Made by a program: the position numbers and the translations under genes. Below the pieces are notes generated by a model. The model saw only the letters and a list, made by a program, of their open reading frames with translations. It made no database searches and was not told the DNA's origin. A DNA stretch of 61,588 bases from an uncultured Acetatifactor sp. (GTDB lineage Bacteria > Bacillota > Clostridia > Lachnospirales > Lachnospiraceae): positions 1 through 61,588 of the forward strand of contig CATKXX010000017.1 of NCBI GenBank assembly GCA_949840935.1. The letters run 5' to 3'. Numbering within the stretch: position 1 is the stretch's first letter; each line of letters starts with the position of its first letter. Below, in pieces: positions 34,310-43,496 of this stretch.

Positions 34310-36105
34310 AACCATTTCCCCGCTTCCGGCGCCGCAAACTCTGTCAGTGCCAAAGGTTCCTCCGGCTTTTGCGCCTCTCCGTAAAAATAATTGACCAGTC
34401 GGTATTCACCCGGTTCCAGCGTATAGCGCACCGTAGGGATGACTGTGATGCCATACATCAGGTTTGTGTTTGGAAACGGCGTCACCAGAACAGCCTCGCC
34501 CATTTTGTCCTGATTCACCGCGCCCGCACTCCCCCAGGGGAACTTACAGTGGATTCCATATTCGTCTTTTTCCGTCATGGATACGTCCGAACGTTTTACG
34601 CCCTCCTCCGCAGGAACGGCAAATCCCCCGTCGGCCAGTCTGACCGATACATCCGCTTTCACAAAATGCACCCGGAAGTGCCCCCTCTCCACAGGAAAAA
34701 TCATGCTCTCCACCCTGACCCCCGGCATAATCTCATACAATGTCCTGGTATACTCTTGCGTCACTTCAAATTTTTCCGCCCGGCCGCGCATTCTCCAGAT
34801 ATTTTCCTCCGTTCCCGCCGCGGCGAGAGTATTGTCGAACGCGCCGTCCTCCAGATCCGTCCCACGGGATACGCTGAAGCCGAATTGGTTTGAATAGACA
34901 AACTTCTGGTACTTCGCCGCTGTATTCCCGAAATTAGCGGAACACTGTCCTGTGGGATATAGGAGCGTATGACCGCGGCCTTCGTGAACCGCTATCATCC
35001 CGGGATGGGCCAGAAGCTTCTTCTGCGCCGTCCGGGGCTGCCGTTCCTCGGCCTGCCAGAAGGGATGCGTCTGGGGAAGCGCCAGCATTAGAAACGTTTT
35101 AAAAGCCCAGTAGGGCGAGCCGGGAGCATTGTACCTCTCGCTCATAATGAGATTGGGATACTGGTAGCCTATGGTCAGAATCCCTCCGCAGTCAAAAATG
35201 GGTTTACTTCCCCAGTAGCGCAGGTTTCCCAACAGCAGATGCTTCAACTCCCCCAGGGGTACGTCTGCGCCGGCAAAGGCCATGGCCGCAAAAGCAGCGC
35301 TGTGGGCAAACCGGTAAGTCAGGCTGCGCCCATAGGGCACCTCCCTTCCATCCCCATCAAACCAGTAGATAAAATCCCTGTAAAAAAGCTCCGCCCTGTG
35401 CCGAAGCTCCGAGCAATATTCCGGCTCCGCGTCCTTTCTGTGCGCCGCATAGATCAAACCGTAATAATGCATGGCAAAGGGAATGTAGTAGTCCTTCTGA
35501 CCGGGATGCCCGTCAAAATACCAGCCGTCTCCCTCATAGCAATGTTCTATGACTCCCAGATCCTCCTTCAAAGCGGCCCTGTCGTGAGGCATTCCCAGCT
35601 TCTGAAACAATACGTTGACCAGCACCCGGAAAAAGCGCCAGTTATTGTTATGTATTTTATGCCCGTTTATCTGATTCAGCCAATCGTATACCTGCTGCTT
35701 CTGTAAGGTATCCAACGGTTCCCAGAATACGTCCGGAGCCAGCAGGATCGCATTGGCGATGGCTGCCGTCTCCACCATCTTCTGATCATAATCCCAGATA
35801 TCCAGCCAGTATTCCTCATGCTTCGGATCTGTGCCATGGATCAGCCCGTTCCTGGCAAGTACTTTCCATTCCTCGGTTTCCTGCCTTATCCCCTCCGGCA
35901 GATTTTCATTCCCACCGGCAAACAGCGGGCCCAATCCCCACAATACGCGGGAAAAGCCCTCCATCCGTATGGAACTCTCCCCATAATGCGCCGAGGTATT
36001 TCCTACCATCAGCCACGCGCCCCCGTCGCTGTAATGCTTCTTCAGCGGGCGGATCCAGTCTAACAACAGAAGAACCACATCTTCTCTCGTAGTCAGCTTA
36101 CGCAT
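34306..36105 (-). CDS. DUF2264 domain protein
   Basis: A 599-residue protein matching the DUF2264 pattern: the N-terminal GAWLMVGNTSAHYGES, SIRMEGFSRVLWGLGPLF, NINNHN-like NGHKIHNNNWRFFRVLVN, and DGWYFDGHPGQKDYYIPFAM. The family has an alpha/alpha-toroid N-terminal domain and is found in loci for uronic-acid or rhamnose-containing glycans, where it is suspected to be a glycoside hydrolase or lyase. No signal peptide is seen. AGGAAGGAT precedes the ATG. It lies 35 bp after the GH88 gene. Confidence 0.85.
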   Translation of the reverse strand: MRKLTTREDVVLLLLDWIRPLKKHYSDGGAWLMVGNTSAHYGESSIRMEGFSRVLWGLGPLFAGGNENLPEGIRQETEEWKVLARNGLIHGTDPKHEEYWLDIWDYDQKMVETAAIANAILLAPDVFWEPLDTLQKQQVYDWLNQINGHKIHNNNWRFFRVLVNVLFQKLGMPHDRAALKEDLGVIEHCYEGDGWYFDGHPGQKDYYIPFAMHYYGLIYAAHRKDAEPEYCSELRHRAELFYRDFIYWFDGDGREVPYGRSLTYRFAHSAAFAAMAFAGADVPLGELKHLLLGNLRYWGSKPIFDCGGILTIGYQYPNLIMSERYNAPGSPYWAFKTFLMLALPQTHPFWQAEERQPRTAQKKLLAHPGMIAVHEGRGHTLLYPTGQCSANFGNTAAKYQKFVYSNQFGFSVSRGTDLEDGAFDNTLAAAGTEENIWRMRGRAEKFEVTQEYTRTLYEIMPGVRVESMIFPVERGHFRVHFVKADVSVRLADGGFAVPAEEGVKRSDVSMTEKDEYGIHCKFPWGSAGAVNQDKMGEAVLVTPFPNTNLMYGITVIPTVRYTLEPGEYRLVNYFYGEAQKPEEPLALTEFAAPEAGKWL

Positions 36106-36140
36106 ATCCTTCCTCCATTATCCAGCCGGTCCCGGCCTTG

Positions 36141-37262
36141 TCACCAATACATTTTCCAGTCCCTGGTAAGTCTCATCAATGCTTCCATATAAAAGTAATC
36201 ACCCCATATCGTACATTCCTCCGCCCCGTCATTGCGGTGGTACATGCCCTCCGTTAAAAGCCCGTCAGAGCCGGGAATCTGCCGGGTAGAATACTGCTCC
36301 CGCAGGCTCTTCATAGTGGCCTCGGCGTAACACAGATATCTGTCCGCCTGCTCCTCCGGCACATGGGCGCACAGCTCCAACAGACCGCACACAAATATTG
36401 AGGCTGCGGAAGTATCTCTGATATCCGGATTTTCATCGGTAAAGTCAAAGTCCCAGTAAGGCACCCTATTTTCCGGCATATTTCCAATAAACACCTCCGC
36501 CGCATTCTCCGCCACTTTCAGAAATCCGGGATTTCCGGTATACCGATATGACAGCGCGTAACCGTACACGGCCCATGCCTGCCCCCTTGCCCAGACAGAT
36601 TCATCCCTGTGCCCCTGATGGGTCTTGCCGCAGACCGCCTTACCGGTGGCCGGATCCATAAGGTAGGTATGGTAGGTGGTATAATCCGGACGCACCAGCG
36701 TGCGTGCCGCCGTTTCCGCGTGATTTTCCGCCATGGCAGCCTTATCGGCTTCCCCCGTCCAGTACAGCAGGGGCAGATTCAGCATCGTATCTATGATGAT
36801 CTTAACATTGGGATATGGAATCCCCATCTCCCCCCATGCCTGGATATACCTGCCCTTTTCATTGTAACGCTCCGCCAGCATTTCCGCCGCCATCAGGGCA
36901 ATCCGCTTTCCTTCCGGATTTCCTGTAACCTTATAGTCGGCAACGCAGGACAGCGTGTACAGAAACCCCAGATCATGGCTGATATGGCGTTTTTTGATCA
37001 GCCTGTCCTCAAAGCTTTGCAGATATTCTTTTTCATATGTCAGAAAAATGCTGTCCCCACTGTGCTCATAGGCCAGAAAACACATTCCGATGAAAAAAGA
37101 TGACGTCCACAGCTCATTTTTTTCCGGCACATACCGGTTGCCTGTGCTTACATGCGGGTACTCCCATACATAGCGGTTCAGGCTTTTCATTATTATATCT
37201 TCCGCATACTGCAATTCTCTTTCATAGTCTTTCTTATATACGCTCTTTTCCCATACTTCCAC
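36141..37262 (-). CDS. GH88/GH105 unsaturated glucuronyl/rhamnogalacturonyl hydrolase
   Basis: A 373-residue cytoplasmic enzyme that hydrates the 4,5-double bond of the unsaturated uronate left by polysaccharide lyases. The two family aspartates are present, Asp97 in SHDLGFL and Asp158 in IIIDTMLNLPLLYW, as is the WARGQAWAVYG segment. The start is GTG 37262 after GGGGAGAGTTTACT. The alpha6/alpha6 length fits GH88. It implies that the imported oligosaccharides are lyase products of a glycosaminoglycan, pectin or alginate-like polymer. It is downstream of the ABC permeases. Confidence 0.88.
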   Translation of the reverse strand: MEVWEKSVYKKDYERELQYAEDIIMKSLNRYVWEYPHVSTGNRYVPEKNELWTSSFFIGMCFLAYEHSGDSIFLTYEKEYLQSFEDRLIKKRHISHDLGFLYTLSCVADYKVTGNPEGKRIALMAAEMLAERYNEKGRYIQAWGEMGIPYPNVKIIIDTMLNLPLLYWTGEADKAAMAENHAETAARTLVRPDYTTYHTYLMDPATGKAVCGKTHQGHRDESVWARGQAWAVYGYALSYRYTGNPGFLKVAENAAEVFIGNMPENRVPYWDFDFTDENPDIRDTSAASIFVCGLLELCAHVPEEQADRYLCYAEATMKSLREQYSTRQIPGSDGLLTEGMYHRNDGAEECTIWGDYFYMEALMRLTRDWKMYW

Positions 37263-37281
37263 AGTAAACTCTCCCCTTTCG

Positions 37282-38163
37282 TTATTCCTTGACCGCCCCG
37301 ATCATAACTCCCTTGGTAAAATACTTCTGAAGAAAAGGATAAATGCAAAGGATGGGGAAAGTCGCCACCACAATCGTGGCATATTTGATTGTCATTCCCA
37401 CAGCCTCCTGGTCTGCCACGCTGACTCCGGTGGACATGGAGCCCACATCATTCTGCAGAAGGATCTCCCTCAATATAACCTGCAGAGGGTATTGCTCCCT
37501 GTCCCGGATAATAGCGGACGCCCAGAACCATGCATTCCAGATCCCCACGCCGTAATACAGCACCATAACGGCCAGAATGGCCTTTGAGAGGGGAAGCACC
37601 ACCTTTGCCAGGATTTTGAAATGACTCGCCCCGTCAATCTGTGCCGCCTCAATCAGGCTTTCCGGCAGGCTGGAAAAGGAAGTCCGCAGGATGATCATAT
37701 TATAGGTGCTGATCATAAAAGGGATGATCAACCCCCACAGGGTCTTGGTCAGATGAAGATCCTTCAACGTCAGATAAAAGGGAATCATGCCTCCCGAGAA
37801 GAACATGGTAATCATAATCAGCATCATGATGGGCTTTTGGAACATGACATTCTTTCTGGAAAGGAAATATGCTCCCAGAGATGTCATGACAATATCCAAA
37901 AACACTCCCACTACCAGGATAAACAATGTATTCCCATAGCCTCTTAAAAGCATCGGGTTTTTAAATACCTTTACATAGGCATCCGTGCTGAAGCCAGCAG
38001 TCCGAAACAGCAGCCCTGAATGCTGCATCAGCAGGTTGCTGTCCGAAAAAGAAGCCATCACCACATACCAGACCGGATACAGGCACATCAGCATAATCAC
38101 GGTCAATATCACATAATTGACAACGGCAAAAATTCTCTCGCCCCTGGAACGTTTTATTTTCAT
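37282..38163 (-). CDS. Carbohydrate ABC transporter permease (LplC/YtcP type)
   Basis: A 293-residue protein with six helices and the permease EAA-type loop SLIEAAQIDGASHFKILAKV. It closes with the YPFLQKYFTKGVMIGAVKE tail characteristic of the second permease in LplABC-like oligosaccharide importers. Its partner permease is 26 bp upstream and the lipoprotein is before that. No ATPase is encoded here, as usual for such systems, which share a common MsmX-like ATPase. Confidence 0.9.
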   Translation of the reverse strand: MKIKRSRGERIFAVVNYVILTVIMLMCLYPVWYVVMASFSDSNLLMQHSGLLFRTAGFSTDAYVKVFKNPMLLRGYGNTLFILVVGVFLDIVMTSLGAYFLSRKNVMFQKPIMMLIMITMFFSGGMIPFYLTLKDLHLTKTLWGLIIPFMISTYNMIILRTSFSSLPESLIEAAQIDGASHFKILAKVVLPLSKAILAVMVLYYGVGIWNAWFWASAIIRDREQYPLQVILREILLQNDVGSMSTGVSVADQEAVGMTIKYATIVVATFPILCIYPFLQKYFTKGVMIGAVKE

Positions 38164-38189
38164 ACTTCAGATCCGCCTTTCTTGTAAAT

Positions 38190-39110
38190 TTACCACAGAC
38201 TGGTGTCGCTGATCTTTTTGCTCAGCCGGTTTGTCAATACCAGTAAGATACAGTTAATGACTGAATTCAGCAGTCCGATTGCCGTGGAATAGCTCCAATC
38301 CTGATCAACCAGCCCGACTCTGTAAATATAAGAAGAAATAATGTCCGCCGTCTCATAGGTCGCCGCGTTATAGAGCAGGATCGTCTTTTCATAGCCAAGG
38401 CTCATGAGGGAGCCCATCTTCAATATCAGCATGGTAATAATTGTAGGGGAAATTCCGGGCAGCGTTACATGAAGAAGTTGTTTCCATTTCCCCGCCCCGT
38501 CAATCGACGCCGCTTCATAGAGCTGCGCGTCCACTCCTGAAAGCGCAGACAGATAAATAATGGAGCCCCAGCCCACCTCCTGCCAGATGCTGGATGCCAC
38601 ATAAATCGTCCGGTACAGCCTGGGATTCTGCAGAAGCGGAGATCTCTCGCCTCCGAAAAATACAATGATGTCATTAAACAGACCGTTGGACATACAGAAA
38701 TTGGTAATCATTCCCGTAACCACGATCATGGAAATGAAATGGGGAAGATATGTAATTGTCTGTGTAAGGCTTTTAAACTTCTTGTTTCTGACCTCATTCA
38801 GCAGCAGTGCAAGAACAATGGGGGCCGGAAAGCCAAACAGCAGATTATACAGGCTCAAGAGCAATGTGTTTCTTATCAGGCGTCCGAAATACGGGCCGCT
38901 GAAAAACCTGATAAAATTGTCAAACCCCACCCATGGGCTCTTCCCGATGCCAAGCCCCGGCGAATAATCTTTAAAGGCTATAACCGCGCCGTACATGGGC
39001 TTGTAATGAAATATGATGTAAAAAGCCAATACAGGCAGCACCAGCAGATACAGATTGCGGTTCCGCCGAAAATCCTTTTTTGCCCTGACAGAAAAAGAAC
39101 TCTTCTTCAT
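38190..39110 (-). CDS. Carbohydrate ABC transporter permease (LplB type)
   Basis: The protein is 306 residues from ATG 39110 (AAGGTGG upstream); an in-frame ATG at 39176 lacks a ribosome site. Its LplB features are LPVLAFYIIFHYKPMYGAVI, AFKDYSPGLGI and the EAA loop YEAASIDGAGKWKQLLHVTL. It forms a heterodimer with the next permease. A strong intercistronic hairpin separates it from the binding-protein gene, which usually raises binding-protein levels relative to the permeases. Confidence 0.9.
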   Translation of the reverse strand: MKKSSFSVRAKKDFRRNRNLYLLVLPVLAFYIIFHYKPMYGAVIAFKDYSPGLGIGKSPWVGFDNFIRFFSGPYFGRLIRNTLLLSLYNLLFGFPAPIVLALLLNEVRNKKFKSLTQTITYLPHFISMIVVTGMITNFCMSNGLFNDIIVFFGGERSPLLQNPRLYRTIYVASSIWQEVGWGSIIYLSALSGVDAQLYEAASIDGAGKWKQLLHVTLPGISPTIITMLILKMGSLMSLGYEKTILLYNAATYETADIISSYIYRVGLVDQDWSYSTAIGLLNSVINCILLVLTNRLSKKISDTSLW

Positions 39111-39184
39111 AAATGTAACCACCTTTTCCATACTGTCAACAACAGAATCCTTGCTTCGCGGGTCTTCTGTTGTCATGAATTACA

Positions 39185-39217
39185 CTATAAGCGCCGCATT
39201 TTCCGCGGCGCTTATAG
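39185..39217 (-). other. Intercistronic hairpin between binding protein and permease genes
   Basis: CTATAAGCGCCGC (39185-39197) and GCGGCGCTTATAG (39205-39217) form a perfect 13-bp stem with a 7-nt loop, without a following T-run. This arrangement commonly stabilises the upstream lipoprotein mRNA or partly terminates. Confidence 0.75.
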
Positions 39218-39232
39218 CTTCAGTTTCCGTAA

Positions 39233-40918
39233 TCAGCGTGCATTATAGCGTTCCAAAGCCGCATTCTGGATTTCAAGCGCCCTGTCAAGCCCAAACCCCT
39301 TCAATGTCTCAACAAACTCGTCAAACTTATCCAGGCTTTCGTCCCCCAGGATAAACTTCAGCGTCATCTCATCCCGGTAGGTGTTGACTTCATTCATAAT
39401 GGTGGAGTATTCCTTACTCTCCTCCGCAGTGGGCGTAATGGGCGGAACCTTATATTTCGCCGCATCCGTAGCTCCCCAGACCAGATTGCTCTCCTTCTGG
39501 GTTTCAATCGTATAATACTGCTCCAGATACCGGAGATCCTGCACAAAAGGGCCATTATAATTTCCTCTGATATATGCGGACATGGACTGCGCCACACTCC
39601 AGCCGTCAGGGTTATTCAAAATTTTGTCCGTATAGGTAGGATAACCGTCGATCATTTCGTAGGACTCGCCTTCAATACCAAAGTTAAACAGCATATGTCC
39701 TGCCTCGCCGTACGCGTAATCCATCAGCCTTGCCGCTGCCTCAATATCCTTGCAGCTGGTAGTGATTGCTACAGCCGCCTGATTGGGATAGCGGTTGTCG
39801 ATCTGTCCCATCTTAGGGCTGTCGCCCTCCTTCAAGGTCGGATAAGGGGCTGTTACCAGCATAAACTCCGGATTAGTCTTTACTGCCGCGTTTATCCATG
39901 TCCCCATACGGCTTCCCGCCCATCCGATAGAAGCTCCCGCTTCACCGCTTGTTATCTTGGCACTGACCTGATCCAGTGCAAGAGTTCCCAGATCCTGATC
40001 GATCAGTTTCTCGCTGTACCACTGTCTGAACAGCTCAAGGTATTGTTTGTAGCCGTCCTCCGCGGGTCCGTAATGTACCTTCCCGTCCTCGCCCAGGTAA
40101 AAGTCCTGACAGGTTCCATATGCATAGGCAAAGGGATTCGCCGAAGTCAACGCCCCCATGGTATACTCCCAGCTCAGCGGAGCGGAAGCGCCCTCCTTGT
40201 CCCGGAAGGCCACCAGCACATCATGCCACTCATCGATTGTGGTGGGAACCTCCATGTTCAGCTCCTCCAGCCAATCCTGCCGAAGCATGAGGCCAATGGT
40301 GTTACAGAGCTTGTCATCACCACGGATAAAAGGAAAGCAGTAATAATGTCCTTCATCCGTTTTGATCATCCTGTCAATGTCAGGATTTTCGTCCAGGTAT
40401 TTTCTGAGATTAGGGCAGTATTGATTGATTATATCTGTCAATTCATATATATTCCCGTCCTTAATTGCCTTTTCAGGCCCGCCCGGATAGCTCATCCACG
40501 CATATTCCAGCAGATCCGGCAGGTCGCCGTCGGCAAGAAGCAGGCTGAACTGCTCGCTGCCCTGATTTGCAGGCGGATGCTGGAATTCTATGGAAACCCC
40601 CGTTTCCTTCTGCCATTCCTGGCCGAAGGGCGTATCCCCGAGGTTGGAATAATTCGCGGAAACATTCTGATTCAGCTCACACCAATAGGTCAGCTTTGCA
40701 TCCGTGTCCATGGGATATGTAAATCCCTGGGATTCCGCAGAATCTGTGGCTGCCGATGCATCCGCAGCACTTTGAGCCTGCCCCTGAGATGAGGACTGAG
40801 GCTGCTGGGCCTGGCTCTGCTGTCCGCCGTTGCTCCCTCCACAGCCGGTAAGCGTTCCCGCTGCCACAGCGGCTGCGGCAAAAACTGCCAATACTTTTTT
40901 TGTCTTAAAACTCTTCAT
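39233..40918 (-). CDS. Extracellular sugar-binding lipoprotein of ABC importer
   Basis: The protein is 561 residues from ATG 40918 (GGTAAGGA upstream). A lipoprotein signal is clear: MKSFKTKKVLAVFAAAAVAA then GTLTGC with the lipidated Cys. A Gln/Ser-rich linker and a cluster-1 periplasmic-binding fold follow, of the large LipO type (about 550 residues). It captures oligosaccharides outside the membrane for the LplB/LplC-type permeases that follow. The specific glycan cannot be read. The longer frame to 41023 is not supported. Confidence 0.9.
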   Translation of the reverse strand: MKSFKTKKVLAVFAAAAVAAGTLTGCGGSNGGQQSQAQQPQSSSQGQAQSAADASAATDSAESQGFTYPMDTDAKLTYWCELNQNVSANYSNLGDTPFGQEWQKETGVSIEFQHPPANQGSEQFSLLLADGDLPDLLEYAWMSYPGGPEKAIKDGNIYELTDIINQYCPNLRKYLDENPDIDRMIKTDEGHYYCFPFIRGDDKLCNTIGLMLRQDWLEELNMEVPTTIDEWHDVLVAFRDKEGASAPLSWEYTMGALTSANPFAYAYGTCQDFYLGEDGKVHYGPAEDGYKQYLELFRQWYSEKLIDQDLGTLALDQVSAKITSGEAGASIGWAGSRMGTWINAAVKTNPEFMLVTAPYPTLKEGDSPKMGQIDNRYPNQAAVAITTSCKDIEAAARLMDYAYGEAGHMLFNFGIEGESYEMIDGYPTYTDKILNNPDGWSVAQSMSAYIRGNYNGPFVQDLRYLEQYYTIETQKESNLVWGATDAAKYKVPPITPTAEESKEYSTIMNEVNTYRDEMTLKFILGDESLDKFDEFVETLKGFGLDRALEIQNAALERYNAR

Positions 40919-41065
40919 AATAAAATCCTTACCTTTCCCGTACGACGAACCCTTCCCCTCTACGGGAACAGGTTCAAAATACGCAGAAGTCTTTTCATAT
41001 TCATTTTCCTGATCCGTGGCCACCGGATGTGAGTATTAACATAGCATTTTCCTCGCTGTTTTGAA

Positions 41066-41106
41066 ATAGACAAAACCTTGATTTCATAGACAAAATCAAG
41101 GTTTTG
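41066..41106. promoter_or_regulatory. Inverted and direct repeat, candidate AraC operator for the importer
   Basis: CAAAACCTTGATTT (41071-41084) and AAATCAAGGTTTTG (41093-41106) are perfect 14-bp arms. ATAGACAAAA occurs as a direct repeat at 41066-41075 and 41086-41095, two helical turns apart, which is typical for AraC-type dimers. The gap lies between the regulator gene end and the lipoprotein start. The same hairpin could also terminate the AraC gene. Confidence 0.55.
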
Positions 41107-41154
41107 CAATTCATATTTTATTTTGGGATTCACGATTTCCCCATTTGACGGAAA

Positions 41155-43452
41155 TTACTCTTTTTTCATCTGCCCGGGAGTTATTCCCGTATATTCCTTA
41201 AACACCCGGATAAAGCTTCTGCTGTCCCGGAAGCCGGACAGCAGCGCCGTCTCGTTTACGGACTGTCCCTTTTCCAGAAGCCGTACCGCCTCATCAATCC
41301 GCGTCTGCGTAATAAATTTTAAAAGCCCCCTGCCCGTCTGCTTCTTATAAACGGAAGAAATATACGAGGGCGTCTTTCCAAAGCAGAGCGCAGTCTGGGA
41401 AATATTCAAATCTGGATTCCGGAAATTGTCCACTATATACTTTTCCAGCTGGTCAGCCAGCTGCGTATCCCCCTTCGCTTTTACCTTCCTGATCTCCCCG
41501 CAGAGGGCCTGGATCATCCCCTCAAATTCCCCTTCCAGCTCTGTCGGAGTCTTTCCGGCGGGATTCTTAAACTTCTCCGCCCATGCCCCTTCAAAAAATT
41601 CACCGCAGCCCGCCTCGTCCGCCGCCCTGATAAATACGCCCAAAAGGTCATACACCAGGAAGGAAAGCATTCCCGCCGAAATATGGTTCTCCTGATAATT
41701 AGTTTGCAGAATCTCCCTGACGCAGGCCACAGCCGGTTCCGGATTCCCCGATGCCACTGCATGCAGGATTCCCGTGTCAGCCTCTCGGGGGTAGTAATAT
41801 TTTTTCCCCCTGTTCTTAATATCGTTGTAATTAATAAAGTAAGTCTCGAGCAGTGCGGCATATTCCTTTGCCTCTCTTGCCTCCAGCCAGGAGAGATGGA
41901 CATTCTCAATCCCTTCCTTTGCCGTACCTGCACAGATCTGCATATAAAAATGAAATTTCTCCTTCATCAGGTCATGGGCTTCACCCAATGCCCACCACAT
42001 CCTGTCATAGTTTTCCGTATCCATGGCATTCAGCCGGATCAACGCGGCCACTTCGGCTCCGACTTCAAATATTTCTGTGGGAAAAACTCCGTTGAGCGCT
42101 TCCCCCGCCACATTTTTTATGATAAACCGTTTCAGTTCCAGAGTCATTTCTTCCTCGTCAGCATTCTGTATCTTCCGGTCTGTTTTTTGAGGAGGAATGC
42201 CTACTGACAGAAGTACTACGCGCAGTACGCCCCCCCCATCAATGCCAGATTTCCTGAGCAGCTCCTTCTCCGGTTCCTCGATTTCCTCGTAGGGCAGCGA
42301 AAGCAGTCTGTACAGGTAAAATTCCTTCAGCCGTTTCTGGTTCCTGTCCAGGGAATACCGCACATCCGCATGTTCTCTGAAAAATTTCTTTGTCTGATCC
42401 TCCAACCATACAAATTCGTTTCCGATATTCTCCGCCCCGGCATCCGCCTCCGCGTGTTGTCTGCGGAAAAGCTCCACCAGCCCTCTGATGGGGCCATAAT
42501 TTCTTCCGGTAAGCCACCAGGCGAAAACAAAACCCAGGGCCAGGCAGATTCCCAGCCCTGTCACACAGTATTTTACCGCCTGCCTTGCACTGCTCTCCAC
42601 AACGCTGTCAGGTATCAGCAAAACATACACCCAGTCGGCATATTCCGACTCCATGGCAATCCCCATATAATCTTCCCCGTCCAATTCAAAAGACAAGTCT
42701 TCCTCCATCCGCAGATTCTCATAGGCTACATTCCTGATACTGTCCGAAAACCCCGGAGAATTCAGAAATTCATTCCTTTCGTTCAGGACGGCTACCTGGA
42801 CGGCCTCATTCCATTTGGCGGATTGAATCCTTTCGTCAATCGCCTGCGGCGTAATCTGAATTACGATGGTTGCGGTAGATTCTCCCACATCCGTATTCAG
42901 GCTGGTCATGGTATACAGCGTCCCCACCGTATCCCCACCCGAAGAAAGGACCATCATATCATGGAAATGTTTGCAGCTCAGATATTCCCGCAATTCTTCC
43001 AGGGAAATATCTGTATCTCCGTAATATATGGAGTGATACAGTTCCAGAGACATATTGCCCGAAGAGCTGATGATGGAATCCGTATTCCTGAAATAAACGT
43101 AAATCTGCTCATAATCTTCCGAGGCAAACCGCATGTTCTGCAATTCCCGATAGAGCATATAAGCGGTATACCTGCTTTCGGAACTCATTTCCCCTTTTAT
43201 TCCGGAAAGAGTCTGAACCCTGTCGTCAAATGCCAGCAGATCCATATTCCGGTAGATATCCCTGACCTGGTTGTCACACTCGTTTTTCACCAGCAGCATC
43301 AGGCTTCTGTTTAATGTCCGGGCCTGTTCCCTTCCCGCATGGAGAACCCTCAGGGATACCCCCATCTCGACAATCAACGTAATCCCAAGGATCAGCAGAT
43401 AAGAACCAAACAGTTTCAGGAAAACGCTTTTGTTATGAAATATTTTGTCCAT
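41155..43452 (-). CDS. Membrane-anchored AraC-type regulator (YesN-like)
   Basis: A 765-residue one-component sensor. TM1 is near residues 12-32 (LFGSYLLILGITLIVEMGVS), followed by an extracellular cache-like region to about 280. TM2 is near 290-315 (CLALGFVFAWWL), then a cytosolic linker. The C-terminal AraC HTH is at about 665-765, with FGKTPSYISSVYKKQTGRGL and the second HTH NETALLSGFRDSRSFIRVF ending in YTGITPGQMKK. Such regulators sense glycan-derived ligands outside the cell and activate the adjacent importer and enzymes. It lies between the GH3 gene and the lipoprotein gene, next to a matching repeat (41066-41106). Confidence 0.88.
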   Translation of the reverse strand: MDKIFHNKSVFLKLFGSYLLILGITLIVEMGVSLRVLHAGREQARTLNRSLMLLVKNECDNQVRDIYRNMDLLAFDDRVQTLSGIKGEMSSESRYTAYMLYRELQNMRFASEDYEQIYVYFRNTDSIISSSGNMSLELYHSIYYGDTDISLEELREYLSCKHFHDMMVLSSGGDTVGTLYTMTSLNTDVGESTATIVIQITPQAIDERIQSAKWNEAVQVAVLNERNEFLNSPGFSDSIRNVAYENLRMEEDLSFELDGEDYMGIAMESEYADWVYVLLIPDSVVESSARQAVKYCVTGLGICLALGFVFAWWLTGRNYGPIRGLVELFRRQHAEADAGAENIGNEFVWLEDQTKKFFREHADVRYSLDRNQKRLKEFYLYRLLSLPYEEIEEPEKELLRKSGIDGGGVLRVVLLSVGIPPQKTDRKIQNADEEEMTLELKRFIIKNVAGEALNGVFPTEIFEVGAEVAALIRLNAMDTENYDRMWWALGEAHDLMKEKFHFYMQICAGTAKEGIENVHLSWLEAREAKEYAALLETYFINYNDIKNRGKKYYYPREADTGILHAVASGNPEPAVACVREILQTNYQENHISAGMLSFLVYDLLGVFIRAADEAGCGEFFEGAWAEKFKNPAGKTPTELEGEFEGMIQALCGEIRKVKAKGDTQLADQLEKYIVDNFRNPDLNISQTALCFGKTPSYISSVYKKQTGRGLLKFITQTRIDEAVRLLEKGQSVNETALLSGFRDSRSFIRVFKEYTGITPGQMKKE

Positions 43453-43496
43453 TCCACAATCCTTTCCGTCATACGCCGCCTGTCTGTAAATATCCC

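Noticed and set aside
39695..40792. 365-codon plus-strand frame over the binding-protein gene
   Set aside because: Shadow of the lipoprotein gene, which has a signal peptide and family match.
42370..43314. 314-codon plus-strand frame over the membrane AraC gene
   Set aside because: Shadow frame with no start context.
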